64,000 nucleotides of DNA, from positions 1,426,001-1,490,000 of the forward strand of contig OZ218963.1 of NCBI GenBank assembly GCA_965112735.1, read 5' to 3'. The number at the start of each line of letters is the position of its first letter. Position 1 is the first letter of the stretch. The DNA comes from Phaeosaccion multiseriatum (taxonomy: Eukaryota > Ochrophyta, other classes). Shown in pieces: positions 32,423 through 43,493 of the stretch. Both the position numbers and the translations under genes were made by a program. The notes below the pieces were generated by a model. The model did no database searches. It saw only the letters and a list, made by a program, of their open reading frames with translations, and was not told the origin of the DNA.

Positions 32423-34429
32423 TTACTGCTCGGCCTCGACCTCCTCCTCCTCGTTCTCGAAGCGACCGATGACGCAGTTATTCTTGGTCAGCGGCCCACG
32501 CGCGCTGCGGTATTTGACAATGTTTCCGTCGTTCTGCAGCCACCCTTCCTTTCGTCCCTTGACGTACTCCTCGCGGCTCCAGGCGGTCATGCCCCACTTG
32601 TTGGAGCGCAGAATCTTCTGGCGTCCAGGGAACTTGAACTTGGCACGGCGAAGGGCCTCGATCACCACCGCCGCGTGGTTGTCCTTGGCGCGGACGGACA
32701 GAATGATCTGGCCAATGTCGATACGGGCGGCGGTCTCCATGGGCTTGCCGTAGGAGTGGCGCATACCACTAAGGGAGAAAAAGAAAACGTCGTGTGGAGA
32801 CGGCCCAGCCACGGGAGGAGTCGAATTAAACCGGACCCCAAAGAGAGCAGAGAGAAGAAAAGAGGCAGCGAACGGACGGACCGAAAATGACGTTCTCGGT
32901 TAGGGCGCGTTGCAAAGCCTCCGACAGTAATGGCTGGGAAGCAACCCCGCCCACCCCCCACGATTCTTCAGCCAATGACGAGCGGGGTGTTCCAGACCGC
33001 CCGCCACACACGGCCTCTATCCCAAGTAACGGAATGGAGCAGCAGCAGTCGGTGTGTCTACAGCCCCACGTATCTATCCAAGTAACGGAGTGGAGCAGCA
33101 GCACCGCCACCACCAGTCGGTGTAACTACAGCCACACGTACCTGGACAGACGATCGGCGCCGGCGCACGAAAGCATTTTGTTCTGGCGGATGACGTGGAA
33201 GGGGTGAGCGCGCACGCGGATGTGGAAGTTATCCTTACCAGCGAACTTGACCATGTACTTGTTGCAAGTCACTCGGGCCGCCTGCGCGCAAGCAGCAGTC
33301 GACGAATGGAGATGGGGGGGGGGGGGGGTGGAGAGACACAGAGGGGGGGCAGAGCAGCGGAAGGGTGAGTTGCGCCGTCTTTTAAGAGCCATGAGGAGAC
33401 AATTGGAGTCAGAGGGGGCAAGGAAGAGCACGGCACATATTCCGCCCGGAATCTCTTCCCCTTGCTTCTGCCGGCTGGAGCTGCTGCTGCCCACCCACCC
33501 ATCCCTCCAATCGTCCGTAAAGCACCACAATGACATGCCGCCCTCCACCCGCTCTCCTCCCGCTTGAGAGTGTATTCAGACGCTTCCACACTTCCGCGAA
33601 GCGATCGGCACAGCTTCGACCACGCTGTAGCGGAGCCCATTCCACTCTTTCCCTCTCTCTGCGAACTCTAAACGTGAGCAATAAGTCTGCATCCCTTGCG
33701 CGCCCTAAAGGCCCTCAGAGTGTCTCGCATCTGCGACAGGCGCTTCCCCAGCCTTGCCACATCGGCGGCACAGCGGAGGCACAGAGGAAAATGCACAAAA
33801 ACCAACTCAACCCGCCCACAGGAAGGAGTGGAGGGCAGGATCGTACGAGAAAGGGTACCCACCACGCACCTCGAGGGCGCAGCTGGTGAGCTGTTCCTTC
33901 TCGTCCGAGACCAAGTGCCCCGCGAAGGGGAAAAGGTCCACAGAAGCACTCTTGTTTCCGCAGTCGAAGATGCGGATCTTCGGGTCCGGCACACCGCGGC
34001 AGTACCGCGACTTAATGAAGGGCTTATTCTTCTGGAAGCGCATGCATCGTGCCGGTCCTACGGAGAGAGAGGGCAGTAGAGCGGAGGGAAGAGGGGGGTT
34101 AGTAGGGAGCGGAGGGAAGGAGAGGGCTGTAGGGGCGAATGAATTGCAACGCTGATGTGGCGAATAACCCCACCAACAACACCACTCCATCTCCCTCATC
34201 CCGCAGTAGCTGCACCGCCGCTACGATGCTGCCCCCGACACCCCCCGCTGGCCCCTCCCAGCTGCGGGGCGGTATACTCTCCTGCTCCTGCTCCTCCTCC
34301 TCATCCTCTCTCGATCTCTACTCCTGCTTCTGCTCCCGCTACTTTCCAAACACCCTCACGTCCCCTCCCTATCAACCGACAAATAGTCACGTAAAGGACC
34401 CCCTCCCCCTCCTACTTACGTCGTCCCAT
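32423..34429 (-). CDS. RPL10: 60S ribosomal protein L10 (uL16)
   Basis: Exons 34429-34420 (10 nt, MGR plus one base), 34057-33870, 33281-33142 and 32768-32423; 227 residues, exact phases. uL16 sits near the peptidyl-transferase centre and is loaded late in 60S maturation. Diagnostic segments: [89 protein letters not shown] and [13 protein letters not shown] short acidic C-terminal tail ends in EVEAEQ. Intron 3 contains an imperfect 60-bp duplication with AAGTAACGGAGTGGAGCAGC (33025-33110). Such tiny first exons are common for ribosomal protein genes. Confidence 0.97.
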
Positions 34430-34555
34430 GGCTACCGCTCTCCTCGCTCACTGCCGCACCAGTCCCAGACCTCACTTCCACCCCGGGGCAAACTTACACT
34501 TGGCGCGCACTACACGTGTTGTACTTCACTATGGTGTAAAAATCAAAAAAATGAA
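34430..34555. promoter_or_regulatory. 126-bp divergent spacer (RPL10 / FHA-RING)
   Basis: The two start codons are only 126 bp apart on opposite strands, so this is a probable bidirectional promoter. No TATA-like box stands out; the part next to the FHA-RING start is A-rich. Confidence 0.55.
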
Positions 34556-34807
34556 ATGGAGGACGAGGACGCTTTCGGAGGTGCGGCTTGGAGGGCCTAT
34601 TACTGTGATCACACAATAATGCTTGAGTTCCCCTTGTTGTTCCTTCCCCTCGGCAGCGCTGGAGCTGAGTGATCCCGCTCAAGAATTTGGCATTAAGCTT
34701 CCCCTCCGAATCGTGCTTCGAGGCCAAGCGGTGACTCTGGGAAGAAGCCATCACGCAGGTTAGGGGAAGAAGTGCTTTCCTCTATTTTTTGGAGTCCTGT
34801 CTCAATG

Positions 34808-34840
<33 letters not shown>

Positions 34841-36134
34841 CTATCCGTACTCCTGCGGCATCCGACAAGATGTGCAACTAGACCTGGGGAAGGAAGGAGC
34901 TGTGAGCATTTCAAGGAAGCATGCACAGTTTTCTCGAGTATCAGGCTCGAGCTCAACATGTATCGTCACCGATTTGGTACGTCCCGTTGTGGATGGAGGT
35001 GTCGCACGTGGTTTTTAGCCGCCACGACCAGGGGGGACATCCATGGTTGAAGGCTTGATGCAGCGGTGGTGCTAACGCTCGCCTCGGCTCACTTCGCATT
35101 TTCTCGTCAAACAGAACAGCACCAACGGGGTGTGGGTCAATGGCATCAAAGTCCTGTCCACGATCTTGGTTGCTGGCGACGTAGTGCAGCTCGGCGGAGC
35201 GGCGGGTCTGAAGGTCGGCGAGAAGTTCCTCGGAGGGAAGTCCAATGTGCGCTATACTTACACGCAGGTGCCAGGAGTAGAGAGATCGGGAGCAGCAGCA
35301 ACACCAGCAACACCAGCAGCAAGTTCTCCCGAAAAGAAGAGCCGCAAGAGGCCACGGCCAGGAAGCGGAAAGGGTGAGCAGCAGCAGCAAAAGGAAACGC
35401 CAAAGCCCAAGCCCAAGCCAAAGCCGACGCAGGCATCTGTAGCGGGTGTTGCGCGACAAGCATCAGGCTCAGGAGGTAGTGCTGCCAAGACTTGCTCAGA
35501 AGCTGCCTCGAGTGGGACGCGTGGCAGCCGCACTGGGGCTTGTCCCTCGGAGCACGCCGCCGTGTTGCAGGAGAGCAAAGCCGCTACAAAGGAGGCTGAG
35601 ACGCACGACAAGGTCCTTGAGGCGTTGCGCAGTGATTGTGATGCAGCGATAAAGCGGGCACTGAAACTCAAGGCGGAAAAGAAGGCCGTGCAAAGTGCGT
35701 TGGACGCCGCGGAGGAGAGGGCGGAGAAGGCTGGCAAACTCCTCAAGGAGGAGAAGGGAAAGGTCAAGGAGGCTCAAGCCGGGAAGAAGAGGCTCCGCGA
35801 GGAACTGGCAAAGGCGGCAGCAGCAGCAGAAGCAGCAGCAGCCGCAAGGGGGGGGGGCACAGCGGCAGCAAGAACAGACTTGGAGACGCACAACAAAATG
35901 TTGAGGGAGAGAATCATGGCGGAGGTAATGTGCCCGCTCTGCGGCGATGTTCTGCTCGACTCAGCAGTGCTGGAGTGCTCACACGCCTTTTGCTTGGGAT
36001 GCTGGAAGGAACGTTCGGCCACGGAGGGCGGCAAGGGGGGCGACTGCTGCCCGGTGTGCATGTGAGTGAAGTAAACGATTTTCTTGTGGGTGGGTGGGGC
36101 AATTTCGAAGGTGGGCACAATGGTGCCCTGAGGG

Positions 36135-36199
<65 letters not shown>

Positions 36200-37008
36200 C
36201 GTGTGTGTGTGTGTGCTTGTGTGTGTGTCTGTGCTTGTGTGTGTGTGTTTCTGTGTGGGTGTGTGTTTGAGTGTGTGTCTTGTGTGTGCGCGTACTTGTG
36301 CGTACGTGTGTGTGCGTGCGTGTGTGTGTGTGTTGGGGGGGGGGGGGGAGGTGCGTACTTGTACGTGTGTGTGTGCGTGTGTTTGCCCCAATTTCCCTCA
36401 ACAGGCACTGACACGCCGAACCGCTTCGGTTGTTCGCAGGCAAGCCCTGTCCAAAGAGGGCAAGAAGGCCAGGCGGAGCGCGCACCTCGACAACGTTGTG
36501 GGCATTGTCGTCGCCAACCTGGGGACTCCGGATGACAAGGATGCGTGGACGAGGCGACAGGCAGCGAGGGAGGATTCGCTCTACATTGTGAGTGCTGTCG
36601 GGCAGTGTCAATCGCATTAGCAGTGCTCATCCCCCCTCCCTTTGCCGTATGTAGCCAAGCGTTGGCCTGGCCTCGCTCTCTCGCGTTGAGTATACGTACA
36701 CTTGTTTGACGGCAATGAATGCAATGCACTCGTCTGCTGACCGTGCAGGAGGAGGCAAACAGAGGCAGCGGCGATGGAGGAGGGGCTGCTACTGGAGATG
36801 CAGCCACAGCGACAAGGAGGAGGAAGAAGACAAGGGAGGAAAGATGCGAGGGCTGCGACGAAGTTGGGCACTCCCTGGATACCTGTCCCCACCGCAGCGA
36901 TAGGTGAGTCGCATAGAAGCTTACGAATGCCTCACGCTTTCCTACTCTATGGAATGGAAATCACTCGCGTTCTGTTCTGACAACGGTGCGTGGGCTCTTT
37001 TTTGCTGC

Positions 37009-37039
<31 letters not shown>

Positions 37040-37209
37040 CTCCTGACCCTCTTGTTTCACCAACCAACCTCAGTGCGCTGGAAGAGGAAGAGGAGGAGAA
37101 GGAGGAGGAGGAGGAGGAGGAGGAGGAGGAGGAGGAGGAGGAGGAGGAGGAGGAGGAGGAGGAGGAAGAGGAGGAGGAAGAGGAGGAGGCGAGGTCGGAG
37201 AGCGGTTGA
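34556..37209 (+). CDS. FHA - coiled coil - RING E3 ubiquitin ligase-like protein with CCHC knuckle
   Basis: Exons 34556-34580, 34657-34758, 34882-34976, 35115-36061, 36440-36587, 36749-36903 and 37074-37209; 535 residues, all in phase. FHA domain (about residues 15-105): RIVLRGQAVTLGRSHHA, ISRKHAQFSRV, NSTNGVWVNGIKVL, with the phosphothreonine-binding GR, SxxH and NG residues. A Lys/Gln-rich linker and a coiled coil (about 190-320) follow. The C3HC4 RING (about 347-390) runs CPLCGDVLLDSAVLECSHAF to CCPVC. Then come a conserved helix, a CCHC-like knuckle CEGCDEVGHSLDTC and a poly-Glu tail. FHA plus RING is the plan of RNF8 and CHFR, which act at phosphorylated chromatin or in mitotic checkpoints; this role is inferred. 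The knuckle and acidic tail are not in animal RNF8. Confidence 0.88.
36135..36340. repeat. (GT)n tract in an FHA-RING intron
   Basis: About 200 bp of GT with scattered CT/CG changes, ending in a poly-G run near 36335-36350; wholly intronic. Confidence 0.95.
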
Positions 37210-37884
37210 GGGCGTCGGGGCGACGGATTTGAGAAGCAGACCTCTGTCTTTCGACAACACCCTCACCCTCTGCACAATTGCTTCGGGGGCCTCGATCATC
37301 AGGCTCCAATTCCCTTGTCCCGGCCGCCTTCCTTCTCCTCATCTGTTAATACACAAATGATACCACACAAAAAGGCATGTATTGCATTCGGGCATGTATT
37401 GCGTTCAGGCGTCGCCAGCTGAGGCACCGGAAAGAAAAGCAAACTGAAACTTCGGCCACGGCTGGCACTTGTGGCTTCTCGCTTCTCTCTTCTCAAGTGC
37501 GGGTAAGCCTACAGGGGTGGGGATCCCTAACGACGTAGTGGTGTGCGGTGTGCTGCGTTGCCGCTCGCGTTCTTCGTTCTCGCTTGTTCTTAGAATTGTT
37601 CGTTGTTCTTTTCCCCCCTCTTCCTCCTTCCTCTTTCCCTCTTCCCTCTCTCTCTCTCTTCTTCCAATGCTCCTTTGCTTTGTGTGCGAAGAGCTCTCGG
37701 AGTACGTGCCGAGTGCTCGGAGGCGTGAGGCCTAACCCCATTCTCGGAGGGAAAGTTTCCTCCCCTTTTGGGTCTCTGGACCTTACCGCCCCGCGCCTCC
37801 CTGACACCACACCACACTCTCCTCGTCCTTCTTGCTTCATTCCTCTCCTCTCTATGTCCCTACCATTGCTACCCGCCCCTCTAG
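37210..37884. other. Intergenic, may hold the unplaced 5' exon of the sorting nexin
   Basis: No start exon could be fixed. A repeated GGCATGTATTGC motif lies at 37374 and 37392. Pyrimidine-rich DNA precedes the acceptor at 37884. Confidence 0.5.
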
Positions 37885-40470
37885 GTTCCGCACTTGCATC
37901 GCCAGGAGAGCATCACGGCACCAGCGCCTCGAGAAACGTACCCTGAAGTGCTTATCACCAAATACGCTGCCTCCGCGGGATTCATCATGCCCCCCTCTAA
38001 ATATCGACTCAACATTACGGTCGCGGACCCCGTGGAGCATAAGGAGGTAAGCAGATTGAGTAGAATGACTGTGGCGTGTTTGTGCCTCCCCCCCCCCCGG
38101 CGAAAGCGCGCGCTCTCTCTCAAGCAATGATGAGTCTCTATTTGAACACAACATATACAGGGGCTGCACGCTTACGTAACATACAAGGTCAAGACGTCTA
38201 CGGATCGGCCCGAGTTCCAGTATGGCCAATTCAACGTCATTCGGCGCTTCAAGGACTTTGAGTGGCTGCACTTCAGATTGGGGGAGGAGTTCGCCGGAGT
38301 ACTCATGCCTCCCTTGCCGGAGAAGAAGCCCAAGATTGCAGGGGGCATGGACAAGGGCTTCATCGACCGTCGGATAAAGGAGTTGGAGCGTTTCATGAAC
38401 AGGGTGGCTGTGCACGAAGAGCTGAGCGGAGCGGAGAGCTTCCGAACGTTTCTCTGTGCCGACGACGCGGTAGGCGCCCAGCACACACCCCATCCCGCAC
38501 CCCTCTCGTCTTGCCTCTTTTGTACAGTATCTTGTTTCCTTTGTCTGTGCTGCAGCAGAGCCCCTTTCACGCTCTGCATGTGCCTGCAACGGCCCGGCCC
38601 CGCAAACTTTTCTCTTTTGTCAAGTCCCTCACCTCCTCTCCTCTTGCCTCCCTGTGCTCTCCCCCCCCCCCCCCCCACGCTGCGAAACGTCCTCTCTCTT
38701 GCTTGGGCTTGGGCTGGCTCGGCTTGAACCACAGGGGCTGGCGGAGACCAAGGAAGCAGAGAAGGCCGTCCGGCGCTCAGGGACTGGTAGTGGCATCAAA
38801 AAGTGGTTCGATGACTCGGTGACCATCGTGGGCAAGAAAGTCGTGGAGGTGCATCAGGTGCGTGGAGGGGTCAGCAATGCTCTTGGGAGAGGCAAGGGGT
38901 GGCGGCCGAAGGTGCAGCTTGGTATGGTGTTGTGGGCCTGGGGGAGGGGGTATGGAGAAGGTCCCTATATTACCTTGAGCGCCATCTATGGGTTGTCTAA
39001 AAGTAACGTTTCACCTGCGCCCTGGGCACTTAGTCCCCGAGGTCATATCCCTCCGACTCGTCAGTCCTCCCCGTCGGGAAAGTTACACACGGAACAGGAG
39101 AAGGGTGGAAATGCAGTAGCCTGCCACTGCGCACTCGAGAAAAATCCATTTTCTCCTCGTGTCTTTCCCTCACTCGCCCCGTGTCCTCCCTTTCATTGTC
39201 ATCTCGCAGCACGCTGCCCAGAAGGAGTCTGCTCCCAAGACGCCCGCGGACATGAAGTTTGAGGAGATATCCGCCTATGTCAACGAGCTCTGTGCCCAGC
39301 TTCGAAATGTGGCCGAGCACAGCAGCAACCTTGTGCGAGGCAAAAATAAGATGGTACGTACCTGAGGGTAGAGAAGGTGTCCGACATATGGGGGGGGGGG
39401 GAGACTTGGGTGTTCACTCCATTCCCATCACAACCAAGACTTTTCGAAAGGCTCCACACCCACCCACTCTCTACGTGTTTGCTTGCCACCGCAACCTCCT
39501 CCATCCATACGTGTACCGCACTTCCGTGTATCCCTTGTCAGGCAAATACACTCTACGAGTTCGGATTCGCCTTTACGCAGCTCGCCAAGGCTGAGGAGGA
39601 GAAGGCCCCCCTGGGGCAGGCCCTGCTGCACATGGGCCATTGCGCAGACGACGTGTCGGTGCAAGTCCGCGAGCAGTCCGGCAAGGAGGCAGAGCACTTC
39701 GAGGGGCCCATGCGGGACTATGTGCGAATCGTCGAGAGCTTGAAGGTAAGGCGCGGTCCGAGCGATCCGGTGCGGATTCGACCTTGGGTGAAGTGGTGTC
39801 ACTTACCCCCCCCCCCCCCGAGAGAAGAGAGGGAGGAGGTACTGGTTGTCATGATGATGCTTGCCCCGTTTTCATGGACTTGCTCGCGGGACCCTATCTA
39901 TATTAGGATACTTTACTAGAGATTGTCTGAAGAGGTCACGTTTCAATGCTACAATGTCTTGTCTCATGGCATTCGAACATACATGTGTGCTTCTCTGCTC
40001 TGCAGACGGCGCTGCGCAAGAGACAAGAGAAGAAAATCTCTGCCCTCACCGCTGGACACACCCTGGAGGCCAAGAAGGCTCAGCACGGCAAACTCGAGGG
40101 GCTGGGGGGCAAGGAAGACAAGGTGATTGTGGCCGAAGAGGCCGTGGCGATGGCTCAAGAGGCGCAAGAAGCGGCGCAAGAGGAGCTCAAGACTGTGAGC
40201 GAGCGCGTGCTGCATGAGTTTGAGCGTTTCAAGGCGGAGAAGGAGGTGGATGTGAAGAAGGTCCTGCTGGACTTTGCTCTCATTCAGGTGGACTATGCGA
40301 AGCAGCAGGAGGCTGCGTGGCAAGCCCTTATTCCTCAGATCGAAGCTTCGGCGTCGGTGTCTACTGGAGAAGGAGGGGGCTCCACCACAGCAGGCGTGCC
40401 GTCGTCGTCATCACCCAACAGTGCCTACACGGTGCCTGCCAACTCTGAGGAGGATCTTGTGGGTGTATAA
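37885..40470 (+). CDS. PX-BAR sorting nexin (SNX1/SNX2/Vps5-like), 5' exon not located
   Basis: Exons 37885-38046, 38161-38469, 38735-38857, 39210-39353, 39542-39745 and 40006-40470; 468 residues read, every junction phase 0. Sorting nexins of this class bind endosomal PI3P through the PX domain and form retromer-linked membrane tubules through the BAR domain. PX: KYRLNITVADPVEHK, then YVTYKVKTST, VIRRFKDFEWLHFRL, MPPLPEKKP and FIDRRIKELERFMNRV, with the RRFKDF phosphoinositide-binding arginine. BAR helices: FEEISAYVNELCAQLRNVAE, LYEFGFAFTQLAKAEEEKAP, MRDYVRIVESLK and the long charged C-terminal helix. The first exon starts without ATG at the acceptor; an internal ATG at about 37987 would remove part of the conserved N-terminus, so an upstream exon is expected. 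Confidence 0.9.
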
Positions 40471-40656
40471 AGACGGGGAGAGTGACTGAGCAGGGCAGCT
40501 CCTTCGAACCACATTTTTGCTACAGTTTACAATGCGATGAAAAGCTCGGAGGCTGACGGATACTGACCAACCAAATCCTCCTTTGACCAAACAGCGTGCC
40601 AGTATGAATATTATTTCGATTTCGCCTCTCCCCAAGACAATTTATTGCCTCGTGCC

Positions 40657-42597
40657 TCACACGTATGTATGCCACAGATGCGGCAACTGTGGGTCGGACC
40701 CCCCTCTGTCTATCCGATGGACATGTCCACCCTCTCCTGTTGCCGCGGCCACTCCATGCTGTTGCAAAGACGCCCCACAAACCATACCACCACCACTTAG
40801 CCCCTTCCCCTTGCTCCCGTCGGGAGTGACGAGCGCGGCCACGTTTCTCACCAGGGGCGGCTGCTGCTGTGCCTCTTTCGCACAGGGAGAGGAGGGCACG
40901 GAAAAAGTCCAACGAATGTCCCGCACCCCCTCCGCACACGGCGCTGATAGGCTCTGATCCGGAGCCCCCCCTGGACACTTCTCCTCCTCCTCCTCCTCCT
41001 CCTCCTTCTCATCGACCACCACCCCCTCGTGGGTGCAGTCGCTCGCCGCCATGCTCCTCGGCCTAGTACGGCTACTCTGAAGATCCCTTCCATCATCGGT
41101 GTTACGAGCTGATCCCCCCTCGCCCTGAAGCCCCCCCTGCGCTGGAGGTGGCTGCTGCTGTATCATCAACTGCTGCAACCCCCCTGCCTCCTCCTCGATC
41201 TGCAGCCCTTGCGCCTGTCGCATGTCCACTTCCTCCTTCACAACCGCCTGCTCCCAGACCGTCCGGATTCGCTCCGCGTCAGCATGCACCTCTTGTTCTT
41301 CACGGGAGGCAAATGATGTGCGGACTCTTGCCTGACGGTGCTCCTCTCCTGCACCTCTTCTGCTGATTGCAGTTGCGATAGTAGTAGCAGTGGCAGAGCG
41401 GAAGGCCTCTGACCTCAGCGATAACGGCCGCCGCCCTGTGGCGACCTTCGCCGAGGCCCTCAGTGCCTGGTGGCGGTAGGCCTCCAGCACCAGAGCTTTG
41501 CGTTGAGCGCTCTGCATAAGGGGGTGCGGCTCCACTATTTGCGCGAGAAACGACGCGGGTATGAGTGAAAAGCGAACGCACTGTAACAGCGCTCCAGCCA
41601 CACTCCCCCCTCCCGCCTCGTCCTCCTCCTTCTCCTTCTCCTCCTCCTCCTCCTCCTCCTCCTCCTCCTCCTCTTCCTCGTCGTCGCGGTCCTTCCCACC
41701 GCCACGTGAAGCACGATCGCCCAGTGAAAAAGCTGCGCTCCAACCTGTGTCGTCATCAGCAACCACTGTGCACGTCGCTGATCCTCCCGCATCCACTCCT
41801 CCCCCTCCCCCTCCTCCTCCTCCTCCTCCTCTTCCTCCCTCTCGTCCCGCCTCAGTCCTGGCACGGTGCAAGATCCAGGTCGTCACGGCCTGGAAAGCAA
41901 ACTCTTCCGTGGTCTGCAGATCTTCCGCGGTTAAAAGCTGTTCAACGGTTTCGGACCAGCGGGAGGGCAAGAGAGGGTGAAGCAAGTGTAAGGGGGATTG
42001 ACAATAGAGGTGGTGCTGAAAGCATGTACTTAGCGCGTTTCCGGCTGCCCTCTCACCTCCTCCAAGAGACCACTTGGCAAAGACAAGAAGCCGTCTGAGA
42101 ACGTCGGGAGCAGAGAGTCATGCTTGGTGCTAGCAGTCGTGACTGACGCATTCGTCGAATCCACAAGGGAGGCCCCTCCCTCGCTGCTCATCGCGACCAC
42201 CCTGAAATGCTTGAGAACGAACTGAAACAAGCACTTTCGAAGGGCCTGGGCACACACGTAGCAGCGACTACCCTTGCCCCGCCTCTCTCGCCCCGAGCCT
42301 GAGGACACTTTCACCGGAACCTTCCCCGCATACGCCTGTGCACGCGCCCGTTCCCGCTCTGCAATGGCCAGGAGCAGACACGCATTCTCCGGTGTCACAG
42401 CGGATGCGATGAACGAGCAGCAGACCTCGTGCAGACTTTCCACAAGCAGCTCTGAAGAAAGACACAAGAGGCTCTCCACATTGGCGACGCTCAGACTGAC
42501 GCTGTGATCGTAGAGGAAGTCCAGGAGGCGTGCTGCGGCTTCGGGAGCATGTCCACGCAAGGAGAGCATGAGCAGGCGGCGTGGTTGTTGCTGTTGC

Positions 42598-42638
<41 letters not shown>

Positions 42639-43493
42639 ATGATGACCCAGTGGGGTGACAGAGCCCAACTTTAGTAGTTCTGTCGACCGCAGGTCGCCTC
42701 GTCTCCTCTCAGACCGTGCCCCTCCTCCTCCTCCTCCTCCTCCTCCTCCTCCTCCTCCTCCTCCTCCTCCTCCTCCTGCTGCTGCTGCTGCTGCTGCTGG
42801 TGTTGCTGCTGCTGCTGCTGCCACTTGTTTTTCCTCCTCGGAACAGACTTCCACCAGTACCGGCATCGTAAGCCCAGGCGAGTGTGATGCTGGAAGGAGA
42901 GGACACAAGTGTAGCAGCTCATCTCTGATGAGGGGGCTGGCCGCGGCAAGTATGCAAGCGTGAGCCATAAGCTGTAGGTCGCCCGCACTAACGACAACGT
43001 CCTTGAGGGACTCGTTCCGTCTCAGCTGCTCAAACATCCTCTGCAGCCCCCGCTCCCCGAGGCTAGCTCCACCACCCCGTCCCCGGCCGTTCTCACCCTT
43101 CTGCTGCAGCCAGCCTCCCCGCACTTCTTCTTCTTCATCAGCGCCATCCTCTCCTGGCAGGGTGATTCTAACGCGCTGCCTCTTGCCTCGATCTTTCCTT
43201 CTACTGCAAGTGCTGGTGCTGCTGACATTAACGGTGCTTGTGGAGGCCCTCCGACGGACAAGAGCTGCCCCCAAGAAAAGGGACATGCCAACGAACACGA
43301 GCCTCCTGTTGTCCCCCATGCCCTCCCATTTCGACACCAGTGTCCCCAAGAATACTCGCAGGCTTCGTCGCCAAGTCGAGGACACGGAAGCCGCGAGGGT
43401 CAGCAGCCATCGGACCAACCCAAACGGGAGGCGGCTCCTCTGATCAAGAGCAACCGCCCTCCCGTCAAGTGAAAGAGTTTTCCAGCTGGCCAT
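40657..43493 (-). CDS. BTB/POZ-BACK domain protein with N-terminal hydrophobic segments
   Basis: Exons 43493-42057 and 41937-40657, phase 0 join, 905 residues. The BTB core starts LKDVVVSAGDLQLMAHACIL (about residue 163). It is interrupted by about 110 residues of Ala, Gly, His and Gln runs, and resumes with LLMLSLRGHAPEAAARLLDF. BACK follows: LSSELLVESLHEVCCSFI, ENACLLLAIAE, GFLSLPSGLLEELLTAEDLQ, TEEFAFQAVTTWI. A distal BACK piece (LLQCVRFSLIPASFLAQIVE) comes after a Gly/Glu-rich insert. Such proteins usually act as CUL3 substrate adaptors; no kelch repeats are seen. Two hydrophobic stretches near the N-terminus (LVRWLLTLAASV and LVFVGMSLFLGAALV) could anchor it in a membrane, which is unusual for the class. 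It converges on the sorting nexin 186 bp away. Confidence 0.82.

Noticed and set aside
35774-36807. Thr/His-rich minus-strand open frames
   Set aside because: Shadows of the (GT)n intron tract of the FHA-RING gene.
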